The notes beneath the pieces were generated by a model, which made no database searches, was not told where the DNA came from, and was given only the letters and a program-made list of their open reading frames with translations. From Rhodospirillales bacterium (GTDB taxonomy: Bacteria > Pseudomonadota > Alphaproteobacteria > Acetobacterales > Acetobacteraceae), in assembly GCA_025352665.1 (NCBI GenBank), contig JANXSM010000067.1:1-63350 (forward strand): DNA of 63,350 bases, written 5' to 3'. Made by a program: the position numbers and the translations under genes. Below are positions 47,710-56,401 of the stretch, piece after piece (position 1 is the stretch's first letter; each line of letters begins with the position of its first letter).

Positions 47710-48563
47710 GCGCAGGCTCGCTGCAGGGCGCGGCGCGTGGTGGCGCGCAACAGGTCGCGTCGCAGTGAGGCACTCACCTGCGGGTCCTCCATCGGCGTCA
47801 CACAGTGGGCCACGGCGTCAGCGACCTCGCTGAACAGGGCGTCATTCGGCGCGTGGCCGTCCAACAGAGCCTCGACGGCGGGCAGCCGCCGCGGCGTGGG
47901 TTCAACGCCGCCGATCGCGAGCCGCGCCTGGCGGATCACACCTTCGCTTATCCGCCACCCCGCCAAGGCAATCGCCTGCGCGTAATCGCCGGCGCGGCGG
48001 GCGTGTTCGCAAAACCCATAACGCTGGCCGGCTGCCGCATTGGGCAACCGGATTTCGGTCAGCATCTCATGCTCGGCCAATGCCGTTGTCATGATGCCCT
48101 GAAAGAACGCCGCGGCCGGAATCTCGCGCGTGCCCGCAACGCCGCGTGCCACCACCACGCCGTCCAATGCCACCAGCACCACGGGCCATTCGGCAGATGG
48201 ATCGGCATGGGCGATGCTGCCGCAGAACGTGCCGCGGTTGCGGATCGGCACATGGGCGATATGGCGCACCACGGTCGCGAGCATGTCGCCCAGCGGCCCA
48301 GGGATCACTTGCTGGTGAAAGCCTGCATGACGCACGCAGGCGGGGATCACCAGCTCCCCCGCCTCCAACCGCGGCCGATCGAGCCCTGGGATGCGATTGA
48401 TGTCGATCAGATGCGTGGGCTGCGCCAGACGAAACGCCATCATCGGCACAAGTGACTGGCCGCCCGCCAAGATGCGCCCACCTTCGGCCGAAAACCGCGC
48501 CAGTGCTGCCACCGCCTCGTCGATCGAGCCAACCTCGTGATGCGTGAAAGACGACGGCTTCAA
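47706..48563 (-). CDS. Molybdenum hydroxylase FAD subunit (CoxM type)
   Basis: A 285-residue FAD-binding subunit. It has the motif GGRILAGGQSLVPMMAFRL (FAD site 1) and the second site NRGTFCGSIAHADPSAEWP. The start is TTG at 48563, supported by a strong GGGGAGG ribosome-binding site seven bases upstream. It is the first gene of the operon FAD subunit - Mo subunit - 2Fe-2S subunit - enamidase-like gene. It diverges from the ring-reductase-like gene at 48668. Confidence 0.93.
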
Positions 48564-48608
48564 ACCAGGGCCTCCCCGCTCGATCGTGATGCTTTACCGC
48601 ACCGAGAT

Positions 48609-48624
48609 CGTATGTGTACAAACG
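48609..48624. promoter_or_regulatory. Operator candidate for the MarR-type regulator
   Basis: CGTATGTGTACAAACG matches its own inverse at 12 of 16 positions. It lies in the 104-base divergent region between the molybdenum hydroxylase operon and the reductase-like gene. MarR proteins bind such 16- to 18-bp imperfect palindromes. The only regulator gene nearby is the MarR gene at 50957, in the same unit. Confidence 0.45.
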
Positions 48625-48667
48625 ACCGCCGTGCAAGCATAAGGAATGGCAAGCGTGGGAGACATTC

Positions 48668-50089
48668 ATGGCCGAGGATGATCGGATCCGCTGCGACGCC
48701 TGCCCCGTGCTGTGCTACATCCGCCCAGGCATGGCCGGCGCCTGCGACCGCTACGCCAACGCCTGTGGCGTGCTGATGCGTGTCGACCCCCATGTCATCC
48801 TTAGCCACAGCCCTGAAACGGTGCCCTTCCTGCGCCGCGAGGAATGGGACGGCGACATCGTTGGCGGACCCGCCTTCGTCACGGCCATCGGCGCCGGCAC
48901 CACCTATCCCGACTACAAGCCGGCGCCATTCATCGTGGCCTCCAAAATCGCCGGCGTCGACATGGTCACGGTGGTGACCGAAGGCATCTTCATCTACTGC
49001 GGCGTGAAGGTGAAGATCGACACCGACCGCCATCTCGGCGCCGAACGCAGCTTGGTGCGTGCCGGCGGCGAGGCGATCGGCCATGTGATGACCGGCGAAT
49101 ACGGCTCGCAGATGCTCTCGCTCGGCGGCGTCCACCACCTCACCGGCAGCGGCAAGAAAGCAGGACGTTCGACCTGCGCGGCGCTGCTGGCACTGTGCAA
49201 CGGCCAGGCGGTGGAACTGGTCGTGGATGATGGCGCCACCATCATCGTGCAGGCCAACCGCGCCCCTGTGATCAACGGCATCGCCGAAGAACGCATGCGG
49301 GTCGGCTGCGGCTCCGCCACGATCGGCATGTTCGCGCGCCAATGGCTCGGCCATGTCGACGAGGTCGTGGTGGTCGACGATCACATCACCGGCGTGCTGT
49401 CCGAACATCAGGCCGGCAAGCTGCTGGACGTGGCGCCGACAGGCATTCGCCTGCGCGGCCGCCGTTCGACGCCGGGGCGATATTTCGAGGTCGCCGCACC
49501 CGGCACGGGATGGGGTGGCACGGATATTTCCGATCCCCTGGCCATTCTCGACAAATTCGATCCGAAACTGGCACGGCCCGGCTTGCGGATCTTGATGGTG
49601 AGCACGACCGGAGAGCATTCCGGCTATTTCGAGCTCGATGAAACACTCACTCCGGTGGAGCGGGAAATGCCCGTCGACGTCAGCTTCTCAGTAGACCGGA
49701 TCAGAGAGAACTGCGAGCCGGCTCTGTGCAGCGTGCTGTTCATGGGCGGCGCCGGTGGCTCGCTCCGCGCAGGCGTCACCGACAATCCGGTGCGGCTCAC
49801 CCGTTCGGTGAAAGACACGCTGACTCGTGTCACCTGCGGCGGGGCACCGGTGTATCTGTGGCCTGGCGGCGGCATCACTTTCATGGTCGACGTGTCGCTG
49901 CTGCCGGCCAATGCGTTCGGCTCGGTGCCCACACCGGCCCTGGTGGCACCTGTCGAGTTCACCATGCGCCAGGCGGATTACGCAGCACTCGGCGGTCATA
50001 TGGATCACCTCCGCTCGCTGGAAGATGTTCTGCGCGATCCTGGCGCGCGCCAGACCCGGGCGGCGTTCGCAAACCCTTGGCCCTCCTAG
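48668..50089 (+). CDS. 6-hydroxynicotinate reductase-like Fe-S protein
   Basis: A 473-residue protein resembling the 6-hydroxynicotinate reductase family. It has an N-terminal cysteine cluster Cys9, Cys12, Cys16 and Cys26 (CDACPVLC...GAC), which probably holds an Fe-S cluster. Conserved blocks include IGAGTTYPDYKPAPFIVAS and SGKKAGRSTCAALLALC. In Eubacterium barkeri this enzyme reduces the ring of 6-hydroxynicotinate with ferredoxin electrons; in Azorhizobium a similar reductive route is known. The ATG at 48668 is chosen over an upstream GTG (48614). It is followed one base later by the UPF0280 gene. Confidence 0.8.
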   Translation: MAEDDRIRCDACPVLCYIRPGMAGACDRYANACGVLMRVDPHVILSHSPETVPFLRREEWDGDIVGGPAFVTAIGAGTTYPDYKPAPFIVASKIAGVDMVTVVTEGIFIYCGVKVKIDTDRHLGAERSLVRAGGEAIGHVMTGEYGSQMLSLGGVHHLTGSGKKAGRSTCAALLALCNGQAVELVVDDGATIIVQANRAPVINGIAEERMRVGCGSATIGMFARQWLGHVDEVVVVDDHITGVLSEHQAGKLLDVAPTGIRLRGRRSTPGRYFEVAAPGTGWGGTDISDPLAILDKFDPKLARPGLRILMVSTTGEHSGYFELDETLTPVEREMPVDVSFSVDRIRENCEPALCSVLFMGGAGGSLRAGVTDNPVRLTRSVKDTLTRVTCGGAPVYLWPGGGITFMVDVSLLPANAFGSVPTPALVAPVEFTMRQADYAALGGHMDHLRSLEDVLRDPGARQTRAAFANPWPS

Positions 50090-50090
50090 A

Positions 50091-50960
50091 ATGCCTGACG
50101 GTCACTCGCCATCGCGGCTGTCCACGCGCTTTCTGGACGACGGGCGGCTGCATCTGTCAGACGGGCCGATCGATCTGATCATAGAAGCCTGGGGCACGCC
50201 CGAGGCAGTTCGACGCGCGCAAACCGCAGCGATGGGTGTTGCCGCCAACGTGCTCGATGCTCTGTGCTCTGAACTGGCGGGATTGCGCGCGCCACAGCCT
50301 GGCCTCGCTCTGTCGGGCCCTGTTGCGCGCAAGATGCAAGCAGCTGTCGCACCATTCGCCCCAAGCTGCTTCATCACGCCGATGGCTGCCGTCGCCGGGG
50401 CGGTCGCCGAGTTTGTACTCACCGCGATGGTCACAGCCTCGCCCCTCGATCGCGCCTACGTCAACAACGGCGGCGACATCGCGCTGCACCTGGACGCGGG
50501 CAAGTTCGCTGTTGGCATCATCGATCATCCCGTCCACCCACGGCTGCTCGGCACGATCACGCTGCACGCGGGCGACGGGGTGCACGGCATTGCCACCAGC
50601 GGCTGGCACGGCCGCAGCCATTCGCTCGGCATCGCCGATGCGGTGACCGTGCTGGCCGCAACCGCCGCCGCGGCGGACGCCGCGGCCACGGTGATCGCCA
50701 ATGCCATCGACTTGCCCGGCCATCCAGGCATCCTCCGCGTGCCCGCCCGCGACCTGGCCCCGGACAGCGATCTCGGCGACCGGCCGGTGACACGCGCCGT
50801 GCCGCCCCTGTCGCCGGCAGAGATCGACCAGGCCCTCAACGCCGGTCTCACTGTCGCAGCCGAGCTTCGCGGACGCGGGCTGATCGCGGCCGCCTGCCTG
50901 CATCTGCAAGGGCAAACCCGCATCGAAGCACCAGCCAGTCTCCGGTTCATCGCCGGATGA
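50091..50960 (+). CDS. UPF0280-family protein
   Basis: A 289-residue protein of the UPF0280 family, which has no established function. It shows AVAGAVAEFVLTAMV and the block AYVNNGGDIALHLDAGKFAVG typical of the group. It starts one base after the reductase-like gene, which implies joint function, possibly as a redox or maturation partner. That role is inference from position. It overlaps the MarR gene by four bases. Confidence 0.85.
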   Translation: MPDGHSPSRLSTRFLDDGRLHLSDGPIDLIIEAWGTPEAVRRAQTAAMGVAANVLDALCSELAGLRAPQPGLALSGPVARKMQAAVAPFAPSCFITPMAAVAGAVAEFVLTAMVTASPLDRAYVNNGGDIALHLDAGKFAVGIIDHPVHPRLLGTITLHAGDGVHGIATSGWHGRSHSLGIADAVTVLAATAAAADAAATVIANAIDLPGHPGILRVPARDLAPDSDLGDRPVTRAVPPLSPAEIDQALNAGLTVAAELRGRGLIAAACLHLQGQTRIEAPASLRFIAG

Positions 50961-51379
50961 AGCGCAAGAAGACTTATGTGCTCGAGGAGAATGTCGGCTT
51001 CGTGCTCCGCCAGGTCACGCAGCGCCACGTCAGCATCTTCATGGACAAGATGCCCGACCAGCTCACCCCCACCCAGTTTTCCGCCATGGTGAAGCTGTAC
51101 GACCAGGGCCCTGTGTCGCAGACCCACCTCGGCCGCCTCGCCGCCATGGACGCCGCCACGATCAAGGGCGTGGTCGACCGGCTCGCCAAACGCGACCTGG
51201 TGCTGCTGACACGCGCCGCTGCCGACCGGCGCATGTTGGTGGTGTCGCTGAGCCCCGCGGGAACAGCCCTCATCGAACGCGCCATTCCCGCCGCCGCCGA
51301 GGTCACCCGCGCCACATTGGCGCCGCTCGATACCGGCGAGCGCCAGGAGTTGCTGCGCCTGCTGCTGCGGCTGGGTTGA
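50957..51379 (+). CDS. MarR-family transcriptional regulator
   Basis: A 140-residue winged-helix regulator. It has the HTH part SQTHLGRLAAMDAATIKGVV and the wing DLVLLTRAAADRRMLVVSLS with the conserved DRR motif. It is the last gene of the reductase/UPF0280 unit. MarR proteins in aromatic pathways typically respond to the acid or its CoA ester. It probably controls the divergent promoter at 48.6 kb. Confidence 0.92.
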   Translation: MKRKKTYVLEENVGFVLRQVTQRHVSIFMDKMPDQLTPTQFSAMVKLYDQGPVSQTHLGRLAAMDAATIKGVVDRLAKRDLVLLTRAAADRRMLVVSLSPAGTALIERAIPAAAEVTRATLAPLDTGERQELLRLLLRLG

Positions 51380-51443
51380 GAAAACGCGTTGCAGGGACCG
51401 CGCGTTCAGGCGAAGTAGACGGCTATCATTCGGGAGCCCGGCC

Positions 51444-53024
51444 ATGCGCCGCAGACACGCACTCATCGGTGGCGCCGCCGCCGCACTCTCGGCAACCCTG
51501 TCTCGCCCATCGCTCGCCCAACCGGCGAAGGTGCTGCGCTTCGTGCCGCAGGCCAATCTCACCAGCCTCGATCCCGTGTGGACAACGGCAACCGTTGCCT
51601 GGTGCCACGGCTACCTCGTGTGGGACACGCTGTACGGCCTCGACGAAAGCCTCAATCCTCACCCGCAGATGGCCGCCGGGCACGAGGAGAGCGACGACGG
51701 GCTGACCTTCACGATCACGCTGCGCGATGGGCTGATGTTCACCGACGGTGTGCCAGTGCGCGCGTCCGACTGCGTTGCCTCAATCCTGCGATGGTCGAAG
51801 CGCAACCCGATGGGCGGCACGATGATGGCGCGCACCAACGCGTTGGTCGCGTTGGACGACAAGCGCCTGCAATTCCGGCTCAAGAAGCGCTTTCCGCTGA
51901 TCCCCGCCATTCTCGGCGGCGAAAGCTGCTTCATCATGCCAGAACGCATGGCCAAGACCGACCCCTACACGCAGATCAGCGAAACGATCGGCAGCGGACC
52001 GTTTCGCTTCCTGCCGGACGAATGGGTGTCGGGCGCCACCGCTGCCTACGCGCGCAACGACAAATACGTGCCGCGCCAGGAGCCGCCCAACATGTGGTCG
52101 GGCGGCAAGGTCGCCTATTTCGACCGCATCGAATGGAAGATCATGCCGGACCCGGCAACTGCGAGTGCCGCCTTGCAGCGCGGTGAGGTCGACTGGTGGG
52201 AGAACCCGCTGGCCGACCTGCTGCCGCAATTGCGCAAGTCACCGAACATCAAGACCGCTGTGCTGGACCCGCTCGGCGCGTTCGGTGTCGTGCGCTTCAA
52301 CCAGGCGCACGGTCCGTTCGACAACATCAAGCTGCGTCAGGCGCTCATCCCCGCACTCAGCCAGAACGACATCGTCACCGCCGTGTATGGCGATCTGGCC
52401 CCCGAGCTCGGCCGCGACAACGCTGGCTTCTTCACCAACGGTTCGCCGTATGCAACGGGTGTCGGCATGCAGGCGATCTGGGGCAAACGCGACATTCCGC
52501 TCGCCCGCAAACTGGTCGCCGAAAGCGGCTACAAGGGTGAAGAGATCTTGCTGATGTCGCCGACCGACCAGCCGATCATCCAAACCACCTGTCAGGTGCT
52601 CGCGGATGTGTTCAAGCAGGTCGGCCTCAACGTGAAATACGGCTCGATGGATTGGGGCACGCTGATCAGCAGGCGAGCCAGCAAGGAGCCCTCGTCCAAC
52701 GGCGGGTGGGACGTGTTCGCCACCACCTGGGCCGGGCTTTCCACCGCAACCCCCGGTAACAGCCAGCCGCTGCGCGGCACCGGCAAGGACGCCTGGTTCG
52801 GCTGGCCGACCTCACCGCGGATCGAGGCATTGCGCGACCAGTGGTTCGAGGCACCGACCCTTGCCGAGCAGAAGAAGCTGGCCGACCAAATTCAGCTCGT
52901 GGCGCTCGAGGAAGTTCCGTTCCTGCCCACGGGCGTGTTCTTCAGCCCGATCGCCCAGCGCACCAACCTGAAAGACATCGTGAAATCGGCGACGATGGTG
53001 TTCTGGGGGGTAAAGCCAGCCTGA
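51444..53024 (+). CDS. Peptide/nickel-type ABC transporter binding protein (family 5), orphan
   Basis: A 526-residue periplasmic binding protein of the DppA type with a twin-arginine-like leader (MRRRHALIGGAAAAL). The mature start LRFVPQANLTSLDPVWTT and the segment ETIGSGPFRFLPDEWVSG are classic for family 5. No permease or ATPase of the Dpp type is adjacent. It sits two bases upstream of the CoA-ligase gene, so it belongs to this catabolic unit. It may feed a transporter encoded elsewhere or sense the substrate. Confidence 0.92.
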   Translation: MRRRHALIGGAAAALSATLSRPSLAQPAKVLRFVPQANLTSLDPVWTTATVAWCHGYLVWDTLYGLDESLNPHPQMAAGHEESDDGLTFTITLRDGLMFTDGVPVRASDCVASILRWSKRNPMGGTMMARTNALVALDDKRLQFRLKKRFPLIPAILGGESCFIMPERMAKTDPYTQISETIGSGPFRFLPDEWVSGATAAYARNDKYVPRQEPPNMWSGGKVAYFDRIEWKIMPDPATASAALQRGEVDWWENPLADLLPQLRKSPNIKTAVLDPLGAFGVVRFNQAHGPFDNIKLRQALIPALSQNDIVTAVYGDLAPELGRDNAGFFTNGSPYATGVGMQAIWGKRDIPLARKLVAESGYKGEEILLMSPTDQPIIQTTCQVLADVFKQVGLNVKYGSMDWGTLISRRASKEPSSNGGWDVFATTWAGLSTATPGNSQPLRGTGKDAWFGWPTSPRIEALRDQWFEAPTLAEQKKLADQIQLVALEEVPFLPTGVFFSPIAQRTNLKDIVKSATMVFWGVKPA

Positions 53025-53026
53025 TC

Positions 53027-54673
53027 ATGCATCGGTCGGAACACACGGACAGCTTCACGCGCGACAACCTGCCGCCGGCCGAGCAATGGCCAGAGCTGAT
53101 CTTTGTATTGCCGGCCTTGCATTATCCCGACCGTTTGAACTGCGCCGACGCCTTCGTGGATCGCCATGTGCGCGACGGCGAAGGCGCGCGGACGGCGATC
53201 CTGGGCGTCGGTGGGCTGCGTTGGAGCTATGCGGAGCTTGCCGAAACCGTCAACCGGATCTGCAACGTTCTGGTTGGGCATATGGGGCTGGTGCCCGGCA
53301 ACCGCGTGCTGCTGCGCAGCGCCAATACGCCGATGATGGTGGCCTGTTACTTCGCCGTTCTGAAGGCCGGCGGCGTGGTGGTCGCCTCCATGCCGCTGCT
53401 CCGCGCCAAGGAGCTCGGTTTCATGATCGGCAAGGCCCGCATCAGCCACGCGCTGTGCGACCGGCGGCTCGACAGCGAAATGGCGTTGCTGCCGGAAGAC
53501 CTGCGGCCGCCCCAGCTTTTGCACTTCCAGTCACCGGAGGCGCCTGCGGAGCTGGAGCGACTGATGGCGGAGGCCTCACCCCACTTCACCGCCTGCGACA
53601 CCGCGCAGGACGACGTCTGCCTGATCGGCTTCACCTCCGGCACCACCGGCGTGCCGAAGGGCACCATGCATTTCCATCGCGACATGCTGGCGATCTGCGA
53701 CACCTTCTCGGCCGAGGTGCTGAAACCAAAGCCAAGCGATCTCTTCCTGTGCTCGGCGCCGCTTGCGTTCACCTTCGGCCTCGGCGGCGCCGTGCTGTTT
53801 CCGTTTCGCATCGGTGCCGCTGCCCTGGTGGTGGAGCGCACCTCGCCCACCGACCTGCTGGCCGCGATCGGCCAGTTCCGGCCAACCATCCTGTTCACCG
53901 CACCCACCACCTATCGGTTCATCCTCGCCCGCCTCGAAGATACGGATCTTTCCAGCCTGCGCGCCTGCGTGTCCGCCGGCGAGGCGCTGCCGCGACCGAC
54001 CTGGGATGCCTGGCTCGCCGCCACCGGCCTGCGACTGATCGACGGCATCGGCGGCACCGAGATGCTGCACATCTTCATTTCCGCCGCCGGCTGCGACATC
54101 CGCCCCGGCGCCACCGGCCGCCCGGTGCCTGGGTTTGAGGCCTGCGTGATCGGGCCGGACGGAGAGGCACTGCCACCTGGCACGCTCGGGCGGCTCGCAG
54201 TACGCGGCCCCACCGGGTGCCGATACCTCGACGACCCCCGCCAGCGCGCTTCCGTGCAGAACGGCTGGAACATCACCGGCGACAGCTTCACCGTCGATGC
54301 CGACGGCTATTTCTGGTATGGTGCGCGTTGCGACGACATGATCATCACCAGCGGCTACAACGTGGCGGGCCCGGAAGTGGAGGAAGCGTTGCTGCTGCAT
54401 CCAGCGGTGCTGGAATGTGCCGTGGTCGGCGCACCTGATGACGAACGCGGCCATATCATTAAAGCCTATGTCGTGCTGTCAGCGGGCCACACCGCATCGG
54501 AGGCGATGACCGTCGCACTCCAAACCCATGTCCGCACCGTCGTGGCACCCTACAAATACCCGCGCGCTATCGAATACCTGGCCCGGCTGCCGCGCACCGA
54601 AACCGGCAAGATCCAGCGGTTCGTCCTGCGTCAGCTGGCCGCAGGCACGGCGAAACCTGCAAGCGTCGCGTAG
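53027..54673 (+). CDS. Benzoate-CoA-ligase-like AMP-forming acyl-CoA synthetase
   Basis: A 548-residue enzyme that activates a carboxylic acid with ATP and CoA. The P-loop FTSGTTGVPKGT is at residues 202-213. GTEMLHIFIS closely resembles the benzoate- and aminobenzoate-CoA ligases, and the C-terminal lysine motif is RTETGKIQRF. The ATG at 53027 follows two bases after the binding-protein gene. In this island it could activate a ring acid or the open-chain dicarboxylate from enamide hydrolysis. Its 3' end overlaps the convergent monooxygenase gene by 43 bases. Confidence 0.9.
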   Translation: MHRSEHTDSFTRDNLPPAEQWPELIFVLPALHYPDRLNCADAFVDRHVRDGEGARTAILGVGGLRWSYAELAETVNRICNVLVGHMGLVPGNRVLLRSANTPMMVACYFAVLKAGGVVVASMPLLRAKELGFMIGKARISHALCDRRLDSEMALLPEDLRPPQLLHFQSPEAPAELERLMAEASPHFTACDTAQDDVCLIGFTSGTTGVPKGTMHFHRDMLAICDTFSAEVLKPKPSDLFLCSAPLAFTFGLGGAVLFPFRIGAAALVVERTSPTDLLAAIGQFRPTILFTAPTTYRFILARLEDTDLSSLRACVSAGEALPRPTWDAWLAATGLRLIDGIGGTEMLHIFISAAGCDIRPGATGRPVPGFEACVIGPDGEALPPGTLGRLAVRGPTGCRYLDDPRQRASVQNGWNITGDSFTVDADGYFWYGARCDDMIITSGYNVAGPEVEEALLLHPAVLECAVVGAPDDERGHIIKAYVVLSAGHTASEAMTVALQTHVRTVVAPYKYPRAIEYLARLPRTETGKIQRFVLRQLAAGTAKPASVA

Positions 54674-55860
54674 CCGTTGACGATGGCGGTCAGTTCATCG
54701 ACCGTTGCGACATCGCCGAGGTCGCCAAAGCCGTCAGGAGCTCGCTCCGCCACCAGGCCGATCACACGCTCTGGCCCGCCCATCCGGTTCGAAGCAACCA
54801 CCGCCGCCGTGGCTGGCCCACGCTCGGCGGCATAGGCCGCAAGCGCTGCGGGCGCGGGCATTTCGGCCAGCCGGTCCGCCAGGCATCGCGCGTCAAGCAC
54901 CGCCTGCGAGGCACCGTTGGACCCAACCGGATACATCGGGTGGGCGGCATCGCCGAGCAGGGTCAGGCGCCCCTGTGTCCACCACGGCAATGGATCCCGA
55001 TCGCACATCGGAAACTCAAAAATATCGGCGGTTGCGCCGATTAGCGCGGCGACATCGATGAACGGCAGCCGCAGCCGGTCGACCAGATGCCGGAAATCAG
55101 CCAATGCACCGCGGCGGGACCAGCTTTCCCGCGCGGGGGGCGGCGCCTGCGGATCACCAACGCGCGCATAGATCACCCAGTTGGTCAGCCGCGTCCCAGG
55201 CCTGGCGCCAGCTGCAATCGGGTAGAGCACCAGCTTGGCCACGGCGTCGCCGGCGATCACCATCGCGTCGCCGCCATCGAACACCGGCCAGTCGGTGGCG
55301 CCGCGCCACATTTGGATGCCGTTCCAGCGTATGCCGCCATCGTCCGGATGCAGGTGGCGGCGCAACCAGGAATGGATGCCGTCGGCACCCACCAGCGCGC
55401 AGCCGCTCTCCTCATGGATCGTGCCATCGGCGGCGGTGAAGCAAGCGGTCACGCCGTGGGCCTCGCCGCGCACGTCGGACAGCCGCAATCCCTGTCGCAC
55501 ATTCGCAGGTCCCAGCCGCGCGGTGGCAGCCTGCCACAGCACCGTTTGCAGATGGCCGCGGTGAATGGAGAACTGCGGCATGTCGTGGCCGGCGAACCGG
55601 CCGCGAGGATCGCGCCAGATCTCCTGGCCGAGATGATTCATGTAGGTGAGCTGGCGGGTGCGGATGCCCACCGCGTCCAGCGCCGGCAGCAGCCCAAGCT
55701 CCGCGAGCTCGCGGATCGAATGCGGCAGCGTGTTGATGCCCACGCCCAACGGCCGGATCTCGGCTGCTGCCTCGAACACGGCGCAGTCGATGCCACGTGC
55801 GTGCAGCATCAAGGCCAGCGTCAACCCGCCCACGCCACCACCGGCGATCAGAATGCGCAT
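54631..55860 (-). CDS. FAD-dependent aromatic monooxygenase (PHBH-like)
   Basis: A 409-residue flavoprotein hydroxylase. The FAD dinucleotide motif GGGVGG is at residues 7-12, the DG motif is in ALVGADGIHSWLRR, and GDAAHPMYPVGSNGASQAV is the conserved second FAD motif. It resembles the PhzS/salicylate-type monooxygenases, which hydroxylate aromatic or N-heteroaromatic acids with NAD(P)H and oxygen. It shares one base with the upstream cupin gene's stop and converges on the CoA-ligase gene. Confidence 0.9.
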   Translation of the reverse strand: MRILIAGGGVGGLTLALMLHARGIDCAVFEAAAEIRPLGVGINTLPHSIRELAELGLLPALDAVGIRTRQLTYMNHLGQEIWRDPRGRFAGHDMPQFSIHRGHLQTVLWQAATARLGPANVRQGLRLSDVRGEAHGVTACFTAADGTIHEESGCALVGADGIHSWLRRHLHPDDGGIRWNGIQMWRGATDWPVFDGGDAMVIAGDAVAKLVLYPIAAGARPGTRLTNWVIYARVGDPQAPPPARESWSRRGALADFRHLVDRLRLPFIDVAALIGATADIFEFPMCDRDPLPWWTQGRLTLLGDAAHPMYPVGSNGASQAVLDARCLADRLAEMPAPAALAAYAAERGPATAAVVASNRMGGPERVIGLVAERAPDGFGDLGDVATVDELTAIVNGYATLAGFAVPAAS

Positions 55861-56309
55861 CAGGCCGGCGGCGGCAGGAACTGAACGTCGTGCTCGGCGG
55901 CAATGCGCACCACCTCGGCCGGATCGCCCAGATTGTGCAGCTTGGCGAACAGCTCATACAGCCGCAACGACGGCGCCACCCAGAACAGCGCCCGCACCGG
56001 TGCGTCCGACCTGTTGAAGATGCCATGCGCGATGCCGCGCGGCAGGCGGATCAGATCGCCTTCGACCGCGGTGTCGGACGCACCATCGAGCAACAGTTCG
56101 AACCGGCCTTCCAGCACCCGGATGAACTCGTCCTGCTTCGGGTGAATATGCGGCGGCACGAAGGTGCCGGGAGGAAACAACGTGTCGAAGGCGAAAGAAG
56201 AATTTGTCCACTGCACCGGCTTGTAGGTCTGGCCAAGAATGTTCCACACCACATCGTCGTCGCTGGCACCGGCACGCATCACACTCGCCGGCATGGGTTC
56301 ATGGTTCAC
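55860..56309 (-). CDS. Cupin-domain protein
   Basis: A 149-residue single-cupin protein. Metal-binding cupin motif 1 is PPHIHPKQDEFIRVLEG, with His, His and Glu. Motif 2 is LPRGIAHGIFN with its His. The GTG at 56309 is preferred because GGGGAGA lies six bases upstream; a TTG at 56324 is the alternative. It may be a dioxygenase or an isomerase of the aromatic branch. It forms a two-gene unit with the FAD monooxygenase. Confidence 0.87.
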   Translation of the reverse strand: MNHEPMPASVMRAGASDDDVVWNILGQTYKPVQWTNSSFAFDTLFPPGTFVPPHIHPKQDEFIRVLEGRFELLLDGASDTAVEGDLIRLPRGIAHGIFNRSDAPVRALFWVAPSLRLYELFAKLHNLGDPAEVVRIAAEHDVQFLPPPA

Positions 56310-56401
56310 GGTGGTTCTCCCCAAAGATCGCGCTCGCGTATCACGGCTTTCTTATCGTGAGGGTTTATGTTCCAAATACGCAAGATGTGAGGAGCAGGCA
56401 G

